NCBI GenBank assembly: GCA_964036275.1
Contig: OZ038439.1
Coordinates: forward strand, 13,497,095 to 13,561,094
Length of the DNA: 64,000 nt
Source of the DNA: Litoditis marina
Taxonomy: Eukaryota; Nematoda; Chromadorea; Rhabditida; Rhabditidae
Direction: 5' to 3'
The notes below the pieces were generated by a model. It ran no database searches. It was not told the origin of the DNA and was given only the letters and a program-made list of their open reading frames with translations. Below are positions 12,501 through 23,722 of this stretch, piece by piece (position 1 is the first letter of the stretch; each line of letters starts with the position of its first letter). The position numbers and the translations under genes were made by a program.

Positions 12501-13195
12501 TGACCAGGACGCAGAACGGGCCACTTCCGACACGGAACAACCGGACAAGGAACGGACCGGTGAGCATGTTATTATGGACATATGTGCTCAGTGAAAGGTG
12601 CCACTCAAAATCGTTTCGACCCTGATTCAAGACGATTTGTATAATAACATCTATGTTCATTTATTAAAACAATAGCCGAACATTTCGTATTTTTCATTTC
12701 GTGGTTTATCGACAGATGACCACAACGTGTCCCGACTTCTCAGCCATTACGGCCTCCCCCTCTAAATAATGGAATTTGCCGAAAACATGCAATATGATGC
12801 GAGTTTGAGAAAATCTTTCCCAATGGGCAGAAATCAGCCTCGTATTTTGAGTATTTCGGGCCCCTGCGGGGTACTTACTAAAATACGTAGATTTTCTTAG
12901 GTTTGAATCAAAAATGGTTTGACGGATGAAAAAATGAGCCCATAAATTGTTCTGAGTGTGCGGGCAATTTAAAGTAAGACGAGCTCCAATCTCGGCGCGT
13001 CAGTCCTTTAAACTGCAATTGAAAAATGTATTGCGGTTTAAAGGACTGAAGCGTTGCGATTGCACCACATAATCGTCCATCTTCAACTGAGATGTGCTTC
13101 TAGGCGACAGCGACACTGACCTGGAGGACAGTTCTGATTCCGGCTCTTCGAGTAGCAGTGATTCTTCATCGAGTGAAGACGAAAAAGACGAGTAG
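3537..13195 (+). CDS. CRNKL1: Crooked neck-like pre-mRNA splicing factor (CRNKL1/Clf1/Syf3), 22 coding exons
   Basis: HAT-repeat scaffold of the Prp19-associated (NTC) complex, needed for spliceosome activation in the nucleus. Exons: 3537-3614, 3846-3938, 4505-4581, 4756-4818, 5014-5097, 5465-5594, 5859-5929, 6334-6463, 6745-6863, 7198-7333, 7780-7911, 8233-8325, 8817-8936, 9287-9433, 9682-9774, 10001-10102, 10627-10686, 11058-11173, 11539-11651, 12133-12203, 12481-12559, 13104-13195. All phases join, giving 2,199 nt and 732 residues, in the usual range for the family. From about residue 50 to 600 the protein is a run of HAT repeats with the expected aromatic and acidic positions, for example [14 protein letters not shown] and [11 protein letters not shown]. 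The region [19 protein letters not shown] is a family signature. The C-terminus is a Ser/Asp/Glu-rich tail ending DEKDE. The start is the first ATG of the open exon, giving MSDDEEQ. Two exon boundaries are duplicated (exon 9 donor, exon 11 acceptor). Identification is by recall of the family. Confidence 0.95.
6108..6311 (+). mobile_element. hAT-like MITE, CATACGTRAAATACCC termini
   Basis: A 204-bp element in CRNKL1 intron 7 with inverted ends CATACGTGAAATACCC and its near complement, flanked by a perfect 8-bp direct repeat ATTATATA (6100-6107 and 6312-6319). A second copy with its own perfect 8-bp duplication is at 31766-31970. Its right end lies about 22 bp upstream of exon 8. Confidence 0.85.
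6851..6904 (+). repeat. 27-bp tandem duplication spanning CRNKL1 exon 9 donor
   Basis: Two 27-bp units (6851-6877, 6878-6904) differ at one base. Each holds the last 13 bases of exon 9 and the donor TAG|GTACGG, so two competing 5' splice sites stand 27 bp apart. Use of the second would read into an in-frame TGA. Confidence 0.85.
7662..7806 (+). repeat. Duplicated acceptor and 5' end of CRNKL1 exon 11
   Basis: Copy A (7662-7708) and the functional copy B (7764-7806) share ATCAATG, an AG acceptor and 27 exonic bases coding QVAENSYNY; the only exonic difference is GCG/GCT, both alanine. Copy A is followed by ACA|GTATCA at 7712-7717, so 7682-7714 could act as an in-frame 33-nt micro-exon. Confidence 0.75.
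9058..9163. repeat. 106-bp near-perfect foldback in CRNKL1 intron 13
   Basis: Arms of about 50 nt (CTCATC...ATTGATGACTACA and its complement) are separated by only 3-4 nt at the centre, TTTAGCGCT/CACA/AGCGCTAAA. It could be a MITE remnant or a transcribed long hairpin. No target duplication was clear. Confidence 0.75.
10940..11025 (+). repeat. GA-rich simple sequence before exon 18
   Basis: Imperfect (GA)n with a G10 run, just upstream of the CRNKL1 exon 18 acceptor. A purine-rich tract sits where a pyrimidine tract would be expected, although TCTCTTCCTTCGGCAG follows. Confidence 0.7.
11684..11918 (+). mobile_element. MITE with TAGTTTGTTCCACC-type inverted ends
   Basis: Inverted ends TATAGTCTGTTTCACC and GGTGGAACAAACTATA with shared inner motifs TTCTACAGTAATCCGTCAA and TTTGACCTGGAAGT. 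A second copy is at 45197-45347. The flanking TA suggests a Tc1/mariner-like target, but this rests on two copies only. Confidence 0.6.
12969..13086 (+). mobile_element. TTAA palindromic MITE (family A), copy 1
   Basis: Family A: about 120 bp; ends AGAAGGACGATTATGTGG and complement flanked by TTAA; centre TCCTTTAAACTGCAAT and complement, so nearly the whole element folds on itself. This copy lies in CRNKL1 intron 21, about 17 bp before the last exon, and has CGAGCTCC where other copies have CGATTATGTGGTCC. Confidence 0.8.
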
Positions 13196-13802
13196 ACTAG
13201 GGGGAAGCCAGGTTTAAGTAGTATTGAGGGCAGAATTCTAGGCTTTTCACGTCAACATTGCTGGTAAACAAAACATGTGTATCGTTTAATACATTTGACG
13301 TTTCCGCTGATTTGACCGATATTTAGTTGTAAGCCAGGTTCAATTTTTGGCTAAAGAAGCCATTCACTCTCATTTTGATGGTAGTTAAACGTACTTTCCA
13401 CGTCGACCTAATAGTGCAAAACACGTGTATCTGTATCAATTGACGTGTGGCGTTTACGCTCAATTGATTGGTACTCATGACTATTGTATAGTGATGAGGT
13501 AAAAGTGTGTTTGTAACCCTCAAGTGGAGACAATGTACCAGACACCTCTCAACTCGAGCATTTTCTGAGTTTCTTGTGTTACTGCTTGCATATTTGGCTA
13601 AACTGGGCTGCTCTCTATTTATCTCGAACCTGGTGAGATTTCGTTTTCTTTTTAGTCTAATCTGAGAATTCGAAGTCCAGTTGTTGTTATTTTCCGTTTT
13701 TTTGTTAGTTGAAGTTTCGCTGTGAGAAATTTTTCATATTTCCGAAAACCTTGGTCTCCTTGTTGTAAATATCAAACAATGTCGTCCCCTCATTTCATTT
13801 TA

Positions 13803-13931
13803 AATAAAAAGGATCAGTTTCATCTAAAATTAGAAGGGTGGGGGGCGATAGTAAAACATTTTCATGAATTGTATTAAGGTTGTTGAACTGTTTGAGCGGT
13901 GGTCTATTTGAGTTGTTCTGTGCTGAATAAA
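13803..13931 (+). promoter_or_regulatory. Candidate poly(A) signals of CRNKL1
   Basis: AATAAA at 13803-13808 and again at 13926-13931, 608 and 731 bp after the CRNKL1 stop. Either could end the transcript. Confidence 0.5.
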
Positions 13932-14875
13932 TAAATGTTTGTTCTCACATCGCCTATTAATGAGCTAAATCGGCAATTTGGTCAACATGTACACCAAGCA
14001 AGTACTGAACAATAATTAATCAATACGCATGTTTTCTGTGCACAAATATTATTTGCACTTTTCTACATAAGCATGTTGTTGACAGATTGCAGTACAATAT
14101 GGTAATTTAGAAAGTTGAGTGGAAAAAAATTCTCTTTCATCTCGCTCTCTATTTCTACTTCTTTCTCTTCTACACATCTACAATCTATTTATATTTTGAG
14201 TCTGTGTTTCTAAATTATGAGTGTTCTTTTAGGCGCTTAAAATGCATGACCTCAATTGAGCGAGAGATAGTGTAGATCAGAGAGACGCAGACTTTTGTAG
14301 CGGACCGATCTGTCAATTGGCTTCATTAGTTTCAGCTAGGTGCCACCAAGACATTCGCCCGGTCAATTAGTCATAACATTATTCCTGCGGCAAAACGTAT
14401 TTGAAAAGACGACATTTTCACAAATTTTACACTTGTATTGACTCTTGTGCTTATTTTCTGGTTTTTGTCACAATGGTGGATTTTCTAAAGTTTGCACTCG
14501 TGTTGTTTACAATATTATTACACTACAACATTGTATAATAATACAAGCTTGTAAATCGATAAAGATAATGTACGTTTCAGTCCTGGCAGACTTTCACAAT
14601 TTCAACTCGACGAATTTCGGGAAAATGTCGCACTTTGGCGGTGGACCGGTCAGTTTTTTATTCGGTTAAAAGAGAACAGTGAAAAAGATTTCTCGGTCTT
14701 GAGTCAGAAATTGGTTGGAAATCAGGTATTTGTGGAAACTCCTACTGTAAGTGTGCACAACAGCGTGAAACAGACTATAAATAAAGAATTGAAACTCAAC
14801 CGAAAGCAACGGAAGAATCAAACTACAAACACAGCGAGATAGGCAGAAGAGATGGATGTTCGTGGAACATCATAC

Positions 14876-15147
14876 GGTGAATTCTATATCTAACCGGGTT
14901 TTTGGGTAACCTAACCCTTTTTGGTAACCTATTTTTCAGGTTACCTCAGTAGATAACCAGTTGGCAACCTAAAATGAAAAACCGGTTACCTGTTTTTCTA
15001 ACACGAAATGTGGTTTTTACCGTTAGTTTGAATGGTAACAGGATTTTAGTTTTAGGTTAATTCCAGGTTACCTACCAAGGTAAAAAAAAAGGTTACCAAA
15101 AAAAGGTTAGGTTACCTAAAAACCCGGTTAGTTGTAGAATCGGCCAA
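14876..15147 (+). mobile_element. GGTAACC-palindrome MITE (family B), copy 1
   Basis: Family B: about 250 bp, ends GAATTCTATATCTAACCGGG and complement, interior made of alternating GGTAACC/GGTTACC motifs. Here flanked by ATCATAC at 14869-14875 and 15148-15154, consistent with a roughly 8-bp hAT-type duplication. Confidence 0.75.
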
Positions 15148-15355
15148 ATCATACTGTAGGCGTGAACATTGATGTGGAACATACTATATATCTTCTGAGC
15201 TCTCTCTCCCCCTGAAAAGGAACGTAAGTACATTGACGTGAAACATACCAAATGAGTTCGGGGCGGAGTTTTGAGCAATGCTTATTTCATACTTCCAACA
15301 TTTAAAAAAATCAACGAATTTCTGGAGAAGGCCACAGTATGGCGGTGGAATCGTA

Positions 15356-15608
15356 GGCCAATTCTACAACTAACCGGGTTTTTAGGTAACCTAACCCTTT
15401 TTTGGTAACCTATTTTCAGGTTACTTCGGTAGGTAACCTAGAGGTAACCTGAAACTAAAATCCTAAAAACCTTATTTTCAGTTAGAAAAACAGGTAACCG
15501 GTGTTTCATTTTAGGTTACTAACCGGTTACCTACTGAGGCAACCTGAAAAATAGGTTACCAAAAAAGGGTTAGGTTGCCTGAAAACCCGGTTCGATAAAG
15601 AATTCATC
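15356..15608 (+). mobile_element. Family B MITE, copy 2
   Basis: 253 bp, flanked by the perfect direct repeat GGAATCGTA (15347-15355 and 15609-15617). It lies 200 bp from copy 1, with different flanks, so the two inserted independently. Confidence 0.8.
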
Positions 15609-15681
15609 GGAATCGTACTGTAAGGCTACACATCACCATGGAACAGACTATGTACCTTAGTTGGTTCGAGGCTGGGGTGTT

Positions 15682-15806
15682 TTCAAAGAATGACGATTAT
15701 GTGCTCCAATCTGAACGCTCCAGTCCTTTAAACTGCAATACATTCTTCAATTGCAGTTTAAAGGACCGTTGTCACGGGATTGGTCCACATTATCGTCCTA
15801 CTTTAA
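15682..15806 (+). mobile_element. Family A MITE, copy 2
   Basis: Full-length family A foldback; the left flank is TTCAA and the right is TTTAA, one change from a TTAA pair. Confidence 0.8.
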
Positions 15807-17612
15807 TGCAGCAAGACTTTTCTGAGACTGTCCGCGCCTTTTCTATAGAAATGACATGAGTTGTAAATAACTGCGAATGGTGACTAATTCCTTCAAAAAC
15901 CAATTAGTGTAGGTAGTATTAATGCTCTTATTCTACGAGTATTGATTTGTTGATTTCTGAAAAATTGGTAGTTTTTCACCGGTTACTTGCCTGTAAATGG
16001 TGCAGTTCAGGTTTTATTTTACCGTTTTGTGACTTTTGAATCTTCCCATCCGATATAAATTAGAAGAATTTAAATATAACGTGGTTCAAGTTTTATTTCA
16101 ATGTTCTGTGACTTTTCAACCTTCTCAACCGATTAGGCCACATTGAATTCCCCCAAATCGTTCAAAAAGTCGACCTTCAGTGATGATTCAATTGTGAAGA
16201 TTTATGACAGTAATCCGTTGCGAGTTTTATGAAAAAGTGTCGGAGAGTATAAATATAGTGCTCGTCATTCCTACGCAGACTTGTACAGTTTGACTTTCCA
16301 ATTTTGGCGGAGATAATTTTCTTAATTAGAAGTATAGTGTTCGTCATTGCTATGTGGAGTCGTACAGTTTGACATTGTGGTGTTTGTAAGGACTTCATTT
16401 CTTTATCCTTCTTCAACAACTTTTTGGGATACCAAAAATAGTTTAGATCTCACAGTACATCTATCACCTACACAACATAACAGCATCGGGTTAATATATT
16501 CAAAGTTGTGCTATAATTTTTTTAAAGTTGAAATAGGGATTTGGAGGCATTACGCGCGGTTGCACCTTACGAGACATGGCCATTTAGGTATTTGTAAAAC
16601 TGTCTTGTCTTTTCTGAAGTGTCTTAATCTAACCCCAAAAGTGTGCCTAATTGCCAGATTGACACTTTGTTTGAGATCAGAAAACAAGGCACATTCACAA
16701 TTGTTCTAAGTAAGGTCTTTAATGTTGCTGGAAATGTGTTTTCACATTATTATCAATTTTATTTGAACCAAATATATTCTGTGTCACTATTACTTTCTCG
16801 GTGGTTGATCATTTTCTATGTGCTTAGTGAAAGATGCCACTCAAAAATTTCATAGATGTTTATTGAATGAAACTCGTTAAAAGTTTGAAATTCCCCCACA
16901 AAAATTTAAAATGTATGCGTCTTGCGCACTTTTTGTGCGAGAATGAGTTCAGATTTTGCGATAAATTCAAAAGGTCGCCATGCTTGGCATAGTTTCAAAC
17001 CATTTCCTATATATAGGAGAGCGATTAGCCGAAATCCCTCTCGCGCGAAACGCGTGGCACTTAAATCTGTCGCCTGAAACATTCGGATGAACTACTACAA
17101 AAAGGACGATCAATCAGTTTGGAGCGCCATAGTGAGTGGGTTGTCGGTTTATATTCAAAGAATTTTGGTAATCATTTCATTGCGAGAAGTATCTGTTCCT
17201 GAAAGTTTTAATTCATCTTGAAAGAGTGTAGGTTTTTGTACGTGTTTTTTTTTGATAGTTTAACTACATTTGCTCACCACTGTATGAAACATGACTATCG
17301 ATTGTTCCGCTATATCTTGATTGATCACTTATTGTGGCTGTTCTGAGAATAGCTATGCTCCGATCTTCGTGAAGAAAACTCATGAGTTTTGCTTCTTCGT
17401 TTTGATAAATGAATGAAAGAATGAATCATATGAAAGCACGCACTAGTAAGGTGTGACTATTTCAAAAAGGAACTCACCCCACTTCAAACTAAATTCGTGA
17501 AAATGATTTCGCATCGAAAATGGCCAAAATGTTCTGTTTTGATTTGTCGTGGGTCGTCGCTAATCCGCGTCAACTTTGCTGGTGCAGGGATGAAACCAGC
17601 AAAAACGAGCAC

Positions 17613-17736
17613 TTAAAGAAGGACAATTATGTGGTCCAATCTCAACGCTTCAGTCCTTTAAACTGCAATACATTTTTCAATTGCAGTTTAAAGGACTGAT
17701 GCGCCGTGATTGGAGCACATGATCGTCCTGCTTTAA
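17613..17736 (+). mobile_element. Family A MITE, copy 3
   Basis: Full-length family A foldback with TTAA at both ends. Confidence 0.85.
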
Positions 17737-17984
17737 GATGAATTATGCGCAGATTGGTTATTTGGACTACTCTGTGTACATAGCCCAGTTATATATTCAT
17801 TCGAAATTTTGTACCCTCCCCCGCCCACAATAATAATAATAATAATAATGTTTATCAGTATAATAATAGACCAATATGAAATCACGAAATGTAAACTATT
17901 CAAACTGACATTTGAGAAAACAAAAGAAAAAACAGGTACATGAAGAAAGTTGCTAATAGCATTTGTTGTTGATGTCATTGAGGC

Positions 17985-18962
17985 TCAGTTAGAAGATAGA
18001 GATGGAAGAGGTACCCAAGATTGATTGATGTTGAAACGGAAACCATAGCGATCAAAGTACACGTCAGAAACAATTGGGGCTAGATGAGGGGTCAATTGAT
18101 AGCACCCATGGAAACAGCTGTAACGTTCACGTATAGAAACTCCACTCAGCTGCATATTATACAATATGTCAACATTGTCATTTACACATTTCAAAGAAGC
18201 ATCATCAAGAGCATCATGGAACGATGGAGGGTCGATTATGGATGGTGTATCACACATAGGAGAAGGATCATCAGATATTTGTGTAACTTCAACAGGAACG
18301 GGACTTTGGAGAGCAGGTTGATCATCAAAATGAACAGGGGTTGTACGGGTAGATATAGAATTTGGAGATGGAAATGCGGACACAAGATTGGAAACGACAT
18401 TCCTAGTTTGTTCAACTAACTCCATTTCAATTGGCAGAATAGGATCGGCAGACGGTGTTGATGTTGTAGTTTGGTCGGTGACCTCAGCTCGGGCGGCGTC
18501 TCGTTTCGATTGTCTGGCGAGGAATCCGGCCTTCCGCTGTTCCGGGGTCTCGAACTTCCGAACATGAAAAGTTGACATAGAAGCATCAGACTTCATAGCA
18601 GTAGAAAGATCAATAAGACGAGGAAACGGAATACCATCTTTGATAGATACTTTGAGTGGACGAGGTAAACCATCTTGACGAGGTTTACCCAAACGGTGAA
18701 GAATAGAAATATTAGATGGAGAAACGGAGACCAAATTGAAAACTGCATTCACCTTTTTCTTTGTTGAAGTATCCTCTGGTAGGCCATAAATAGTGAGACA
18801 GCGACGATCATTGAAGTGGTGAAGTTGGGATTGAATAATAGTGGGTAGAGATTGGGTCAGAGAGTCGAGTTTGTCGTTGAGAGTTTTGATTTCACTCAAA
18901 AGGGTGGAAAAATGGGTTCGAAATGGTACCATTTTTGGACGAGGCGATGGCATAGTAATCAA
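17985..18962 (-). CDS. Non-LTR retrotransposon ORF1-like protein (probable)
   Basis: A single uninterrupted 325-codon frame, unlike the multi-exon host genes. The N-terminus (residues about 15-50) is a heptad-like stretch, then LTIYGLPED, a spaced RLGKP...RPLKVSIKD and LIDLSTAMKSD. This order matches the RRM-like nucleic-acid-binding region of ORF1 proteins encoded beside reverse transcriptases of CR1/L1-type elements. A basic segment (ARQSKRDAARAE, about 155) follows, then a Ser/Pro/Thr-rich low-complexity C-terminal half. No reverse transcriptase frame is found nearby, so this is either a truncated element or a domesticated gene. A repeat (ATT)n lies about 140 bp beyond its 3' end, as often seen at non-LTR tails. 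Family assignment is by pattern recall. Confidence 0.55.
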   Translation of the reverse strand: MITMPSPRPKMVPFRTHFSTLLSEIKTLNDKLDSLTQSLPTIIQSQLHHFNDRRCLTIYGLPEDTSTKKKVNAVFNLVSVSPSNISILHRLGKPRQDGLPRPLKVSIKDGIPFPRLIDLSTAMKSDASMSTFHVRKFETPEQRKAGFLARQSKRDAARAEVTDQTTTSTPSADPILPIEMELVEQTRNVVSNLVSAFPSPNSISTRTTPVHFDDQPALQSPVPVEVTQISDDPSPMCDTPSIIDPPSFHDALDDASLKCVNDNVDILYNMQLSGVSIRERYSCFHGCYQLTPHLAPIVSDVYFDRYGFRFNINQSWVPLPSLSSN

Positions 18963-20780
18963 TCGAGAGGGGTCACCTCACACGACCGACACAAATGGTG
19001 GAATGAACACAAATAAGTTTGTTCTTCCACACATTTTACTACATTCAGTATGCAATAGTTACTATTATACTATTAGCGACAGCATCAGGATAACTTCGTA
19101 TTTTAGTATCAGTAATTATTATTATTATTCAATTCAATGTAATAATTTCATTTTTTCTTTCATGTCCAATTAGCAGCAACATCTTCGGTTTTTTCGCTCA
19201 AAGCTCCATGGAAACAACCAGTGGAAAATAATCTTTCTTTCCGCATCTAAGCCCCGCCCATTTTCTTCTCTTTTTTATTTTCGACTAAATTAACACACTT
19301 TTTATTTCATCCAGCCAAATTATCTGAATTACCAAGTAATAATGTCGTTAATGTGTAATATCATCATAATGAGTCCTGATCATTTTAAACGATGAACAAA
19401 GTGTAATTCTCCAATACGAATAATTTAATGTTCTGTATTGTCAGATTCAAAAAATGCCATATTTACATTTTTCAAAATTATGACCAGGTAATGAATTATT
19501 GTTTAAAATCTTGAAAACTGTATAATCTCAGTTCTTGTCCTTTCTATTTCTTTATTTCTCCATCTTTCTCTAATGTTTTTTTCTTCTTCCTATTCCTTTC
19601 TCTCTTTCTCCCCCTCCTCTCTCTCTCTCTCCGCTATCTCCCCCTCCTCTCTCTCTGCCTCTCTCTCTCTCTCTTTCTCTAATCCTCCCCTCTCTCGTGT
19701 CCTGTTTCTTGAAAGATTACCATCTTTGCGTTTCACTGTGTTTCGTGTGGAAATTGGTCAACCGTTGTCCATCATTGATCATTCTGAAGTTTCATGAAAA
19801 AGGAATATCTTAAATTTTTCTCACAATTTTCTCATTCAATTTTCTTTTAGAGAATGTCTCAACTCAATAACATCACACCAGTGAAGCGAGTTTAACAAAA
19901 TATGTTTGATTGTTCAGTTTTTGCTAGTTCATTTGACTAAATGATGGTAATAATAGGGGAATATAAGGGAATGATATTTTATTCCAATATGTTTTTTTTT
20001 CCAATTTCTGTGGGAGGGGCCTAATTTGAGAGCTCAGTTTAGCCGTTTACGTGGAACAGATTAAAGTACCATTACCAGAGTTTAGACTGGTTTGAAAACA
20101 TTTTCAAAGGTTGAGTCTGATAATCATGAAAACCAAATAAGGAATCGATTTTTTCTTCGCAAGTTTTTCTTTAATTCAAATTATTAGTAGTTGCTTATAA
20201 TTATTCAACCAAATTTCAAGAATTTCACAAATACTGATTCGTTCTCGAGAACTTGAAAAAGTTTATTTGGATCAATTACATTTCGGATACGTTTGATCTA
20301 CACACATTCTATTGATCTGATTGATCTATTGATTGATATTGACACATTCTATTGATTTGATCTTGTCTTTCCAAATTCGTGATTCATGTTCCAATTCTAT
20401 CATTTGGTTATTTATGTGGTTTCTACTGCAAAAAGGGGAAACAAACACAAATTTGTTCATTCTGACAATCTGCATAATCTGTATGTTCTCCTATACTTGT
20501 TTTTATCAGAAGGCGAATAATATAGTCTAGGAAAAACTATTTTTTCTGCATTTCACAGTTCATTGATTTTAGCGAAACTCTTACCTACTCGAGCAAATTA
20601 TATTTTCTGAGTTCCAGAAGTATAAGTCAATACATTTCACAGTTTATTCATTTCTATTTCTGTTAAACTCTACTCTGGAAAAAATTAAATTGCATTTTAC
20701 AGTTTATTGATCTCTATTTCACTCCATAGTCTGTGATAATTCGCTCTAGAATGTGTACGAAATTGTACTCTAGAAAAACC
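18963..20780. other. Intergenic, no gene seen
   Basis: AT-rich sequence with an (ATT)n run near 19115 and a CT-rich tract at 19535-19700. No exon with recognisable homology on either strand. Confidence 0.5.
19535..19700 (+). repeat. (CT)n-rich simple repeat
   Basis: Imperfect CT/CCCCT simple sequence. The frame through it is low-complexity Ser/Leu and is not taken as a gene. Confidence 0.85.
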
Positions 20781-20905
20781 TTCAAAGAAGGACGATTATG
20801 TGGTCCAATCGCAACGGCTCAGTCATTTAAACTGCAATACATTTTTCAACTGCAGTTTAAAGGACCGTTGACACGAGATTGGTCCACATAATCGTCCTTC
20901 TTTAA
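20781..20905 (+). mobile_element. Family A MITE, copy 4
   Basis: Full-length foldback with ends TCAAAGAAGGACG and CGTCCTTCTTTAA. Confidence 0.85.
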
Positions 20906-21108
20906 TCCGTTCTATCATTTATTGACTTCTACTTTTGTGAAAGTCTACGCTCAACTACCTACTCTACTACACTTTAAAAACTATTCTAAGAATTATTAAA
21001 TTGCATTTCACGATTAATTCGATTGTTCATCTGATTCATATTTGATCTAAACTTTAGAATGTTCGAACACATTCGACCACTACCTGAGTACGCCAGTTTA
21101 ACCTGGGA

Positions 21109-21372
21109 ATATCTAACTACGGTAAGTACAAGAACCCGGGAAATTTGCATGTTCAAAATTCAGAACGAATAACTGTTAAAGTAGGACGATTATGTGGACC
21201 AATCTCGACGCATCGGTCCTTTAAACTGCAATTGAAAAATGTATTGCAGTTTAAAGGACTGAAGCGTTGGGATTGGACCACGTAATCGTCCTTCTTTCAA
21301 CTTGGGGTGGGAAATGAGCCCAATATGTAGTTAACATCATTTCTACTGAGACCCGTGCAGTAGGATAAACTT
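21109..21372 (+). repeat. Diverged satellite monomer split by a MITE
   Basis: The sequence from ACTACGGTAAGTACAAG to AATAACTGTTAAA and, after the MITE, from CAACTTGGGGTGGGAAAT onward matches one monomer of the adjacent satellite. It is an old, diverged edge unit interrupted at its TTAA. Confidence 0.75.
21176..21300 (+). mobile_element. Family A MITE, copy 5, inside a satellite monomer
   Basis: Inserted at the TTAA of the monomer motif GTTAGTTAAACTTGGGG; the right flank reads TCAACTTGGGG. The uninterrupted monomers next door serve as empty sites, directly supporting TTAA targeting. Confidence 0.9.
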
Positions 21373-23722
21373 ACTACGGTAAGCAGAAAGGCGGGAAATT
21401 TAAAAGTTCAAATTATATTTTGGACGTTTTTAAAGGATTCAAAATGAATAATTGTTAGTTAAACTTGGGGTGGAAATTGACTCATGTAGAAAAGTACAAG
21501 ATAAACTTACTACGGTAAGCAGAAAGGCGGGAAATTTAAAAGTTCAAATTATATTTTGGACGTTTTTAAAGGATTCAAAATGAATAATTGTTAGTTAAAC
21601 TTGGGGTGGAAATTGACTCATGTAGAAAAGTACAAGATAAACTTACTACGGTAAGCAGAAAGGCGGGAAATTTAAAAGTTCAAATTATATTTTGGACGTT
21701 TTTAAAGGATTCAAAATGAATAATTGTTAGTTAAACTTGGGGTGGAAATTGACTCATGTAGAAAAGTACAAGATAAACTAACTACGGTAAGCAAAAAGGC
21801 GGGAAATTTAAAAGTTCAAATTTTATCTTGGACGTTTTTAAAGGTATCAAAATGAATAATTGTTAGTTAAACTTGGGGGTGGGAATTGACTCATGTAGAA
21901 AAGTACAAGATAAACTAACTACGGTAAGGAAAAAGGCGGGAAATTTAAAAGTTCAAATTTTATCTTGGACGTTTTTAAAGGTATCAAAATGAATAATTGT
22001 TAGTTAAACTTGGGGGTGGGAATTGACTCATGTAGAAAAGTACAAGATAAACTAACTACGGTAAGCAAAAAGGCGGGAAATTTAAAAGTTCAAATTTTAT
22101 CTTGGACGTTTTTAAAGGTATCAAAATGAATAATTGTTAGTTAAACTTGGGGGTGGGAATTGACTCATGTAGAAAAGTACAAGATAAACTAACTACGGTA
22201 AGCAAAAAGGCGGGAAATTTAAAAGTTCAAATTTTATCTTGGACGGTTTTTAAGGTATCAAAATGAATAATTGTTAGTTAAACTTGGGGGTGGGAATTGA
22301 CTCATGTAGAAAAGTACAAGATAAACTAACTACGGTAAGGAAAAAGGCGGGAAATTTAAAAGTTCAAATTTTATCTTGGACGTTTTTAAAGGTATCAAAA
22401 TGAATAATTGTTAGTTAAACTTGGGGGTGGGAATTGACTCATGTAGAAAAGTACAAGATAAACTAACTACGGTAAGCAAAAAGGCGGGAAATTTAAAAGT
22501 TCAAATTTTATCTTGGACGTTTTTTAAGGTATCAAAATGAATAATTGTTAGTTAAACTTGGGGTGGAAATTGACTCATGTAGAAAAGTACAAGATAAACT
22601 TACTACGGTAAGCAGAAAGGCGGGAAATTTAAAAGTTCAAATTATATTTTGGACGTTTTTAAAGGATTCAAAATGAATAATTGTTAGTTAAACTTGGGGT
22701 GGAAATTGACTCATGTAGAAAAGTACAAGATAAACTTACTACGGTAAGCAGAAAGGCGGGAAATTTAAAAGTTCAAATTATATTTTGGACGTTTTTAAAG
22801 GATTCAAAATGAATAATTGTTAGTTAAACTTGGGGTGGAAATTGACTCATGTAGAAAAGTACAAGATAAACTTACTACGGTAAGCAGAAAGGCGGGAAAT
22901 TTAAAAGTTCAAATTATATTTTGGACGTTTTTAAAGGATTCAAAATGAATAATTGTTAGTTAAACTTGGGGTGGAAATTGACTCATGTAGAAAAGTACAA
23001 GATAAACTAACTACGGTAAGCAAAAAGGCGGGAAATTTAAAAGTTCAAATTTTATCTTGGACGTTTTTAAAGGTATCAAAATGAATAATTGTTAGTTAAA
23101 CTTGGGGGTGGGAATTGACTCATGTAGAAAAGTACAAGATAAACTAACTACGGTAAGGAAAAAGGCGGGAAATTTAAAAGTTCAAATTTTATCTTGGACG
23201 TTTTTAAAGGTATCAAAATGAATAATTGTTAGTTAAACTTGGGGGTGGGAATTGACTCATGTAGAAAAGTACAAGATAAACTAACTACGGTAAGCAAAAA
23301 GGCGGGAAATTTAAAAGTTCAAATTTTATCTTGGACGGTTTTTAAGGTATCAAAATGAATAATTGTTAGTTAAACTTGGGGGTGGGAATTGACTCATGTA
23401 GAAAAGTACAAGATAAACTAACTACGGTAAGGAAAAAGGCGGGAAATTTAAAAGTTCAAATTTTATCTTGGACGTTTTTAAAGGTATCAAAATGAATAAT
23501 TGTTAGTTAAACTTGGGGGTGGGAATTGACTCATGTAGAAAAGTACAAGATAAACTAACTACGGTAAGCAAAAAGGCGGGAAATTTAAAAGTTCAAATTT
23601 TATCTTGGACGTTTTTTAAGGTATCAAAATGAATAATTGTTAGTTAAACTTGGGGGTGGGAATTGACTCATGTAGAAAAGTACAAGATAAACTAACTACG
23701 GTAAGCAGAAAGGCGGGAAATT
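21373..23722 (+). repeat. 136/137-bp satellite with higher-order organisation
   Basis: About 17 head-to-tail monomers marked by ACTACGGTAAG at 21373, 21509, 21645, 21781, 21918, 22055, 22192, 22329, 22466, 22603, 22739, 22875, 23011, 23148, 23285, 23422, 23559 and 23696. Type A monomers (136 bp: ATTATATTTTGG, AAACTTAC) and type B (137 bp: ATTTTATCTTGG, AAACTAAC) alternate in blocks. Block one is AAA then six B; block two is AAA then five B, with the same sub-variants (GGTAAGG, GGACGGTTTTTAAGG, GGACGTTTTTTAAGG) in the same order. The unit is a 1,230-bp 9-mer, repeated once with one monomer lost. Confidence 0.95.

Larger units (their letters stand above)
13932..17984. other. Intergenic, repeats only
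   Basis: Holds two GGTAACC-palindrome MITEs and two family A MITEs, listed separately. The remaining sequence is AT-rich. On the minus strand near 16560-16690 there is a short frame (about 47 codons) with no family I can name. No conserved exon was found. Confidence 0.5.

Noticed and set aside
16347..16709. 120-codon plus-strand frame
   Set aside because: No recognisable motif, and no splice or codon-usage support; a short opposite-strand frame in the same place is equally unconvincing.
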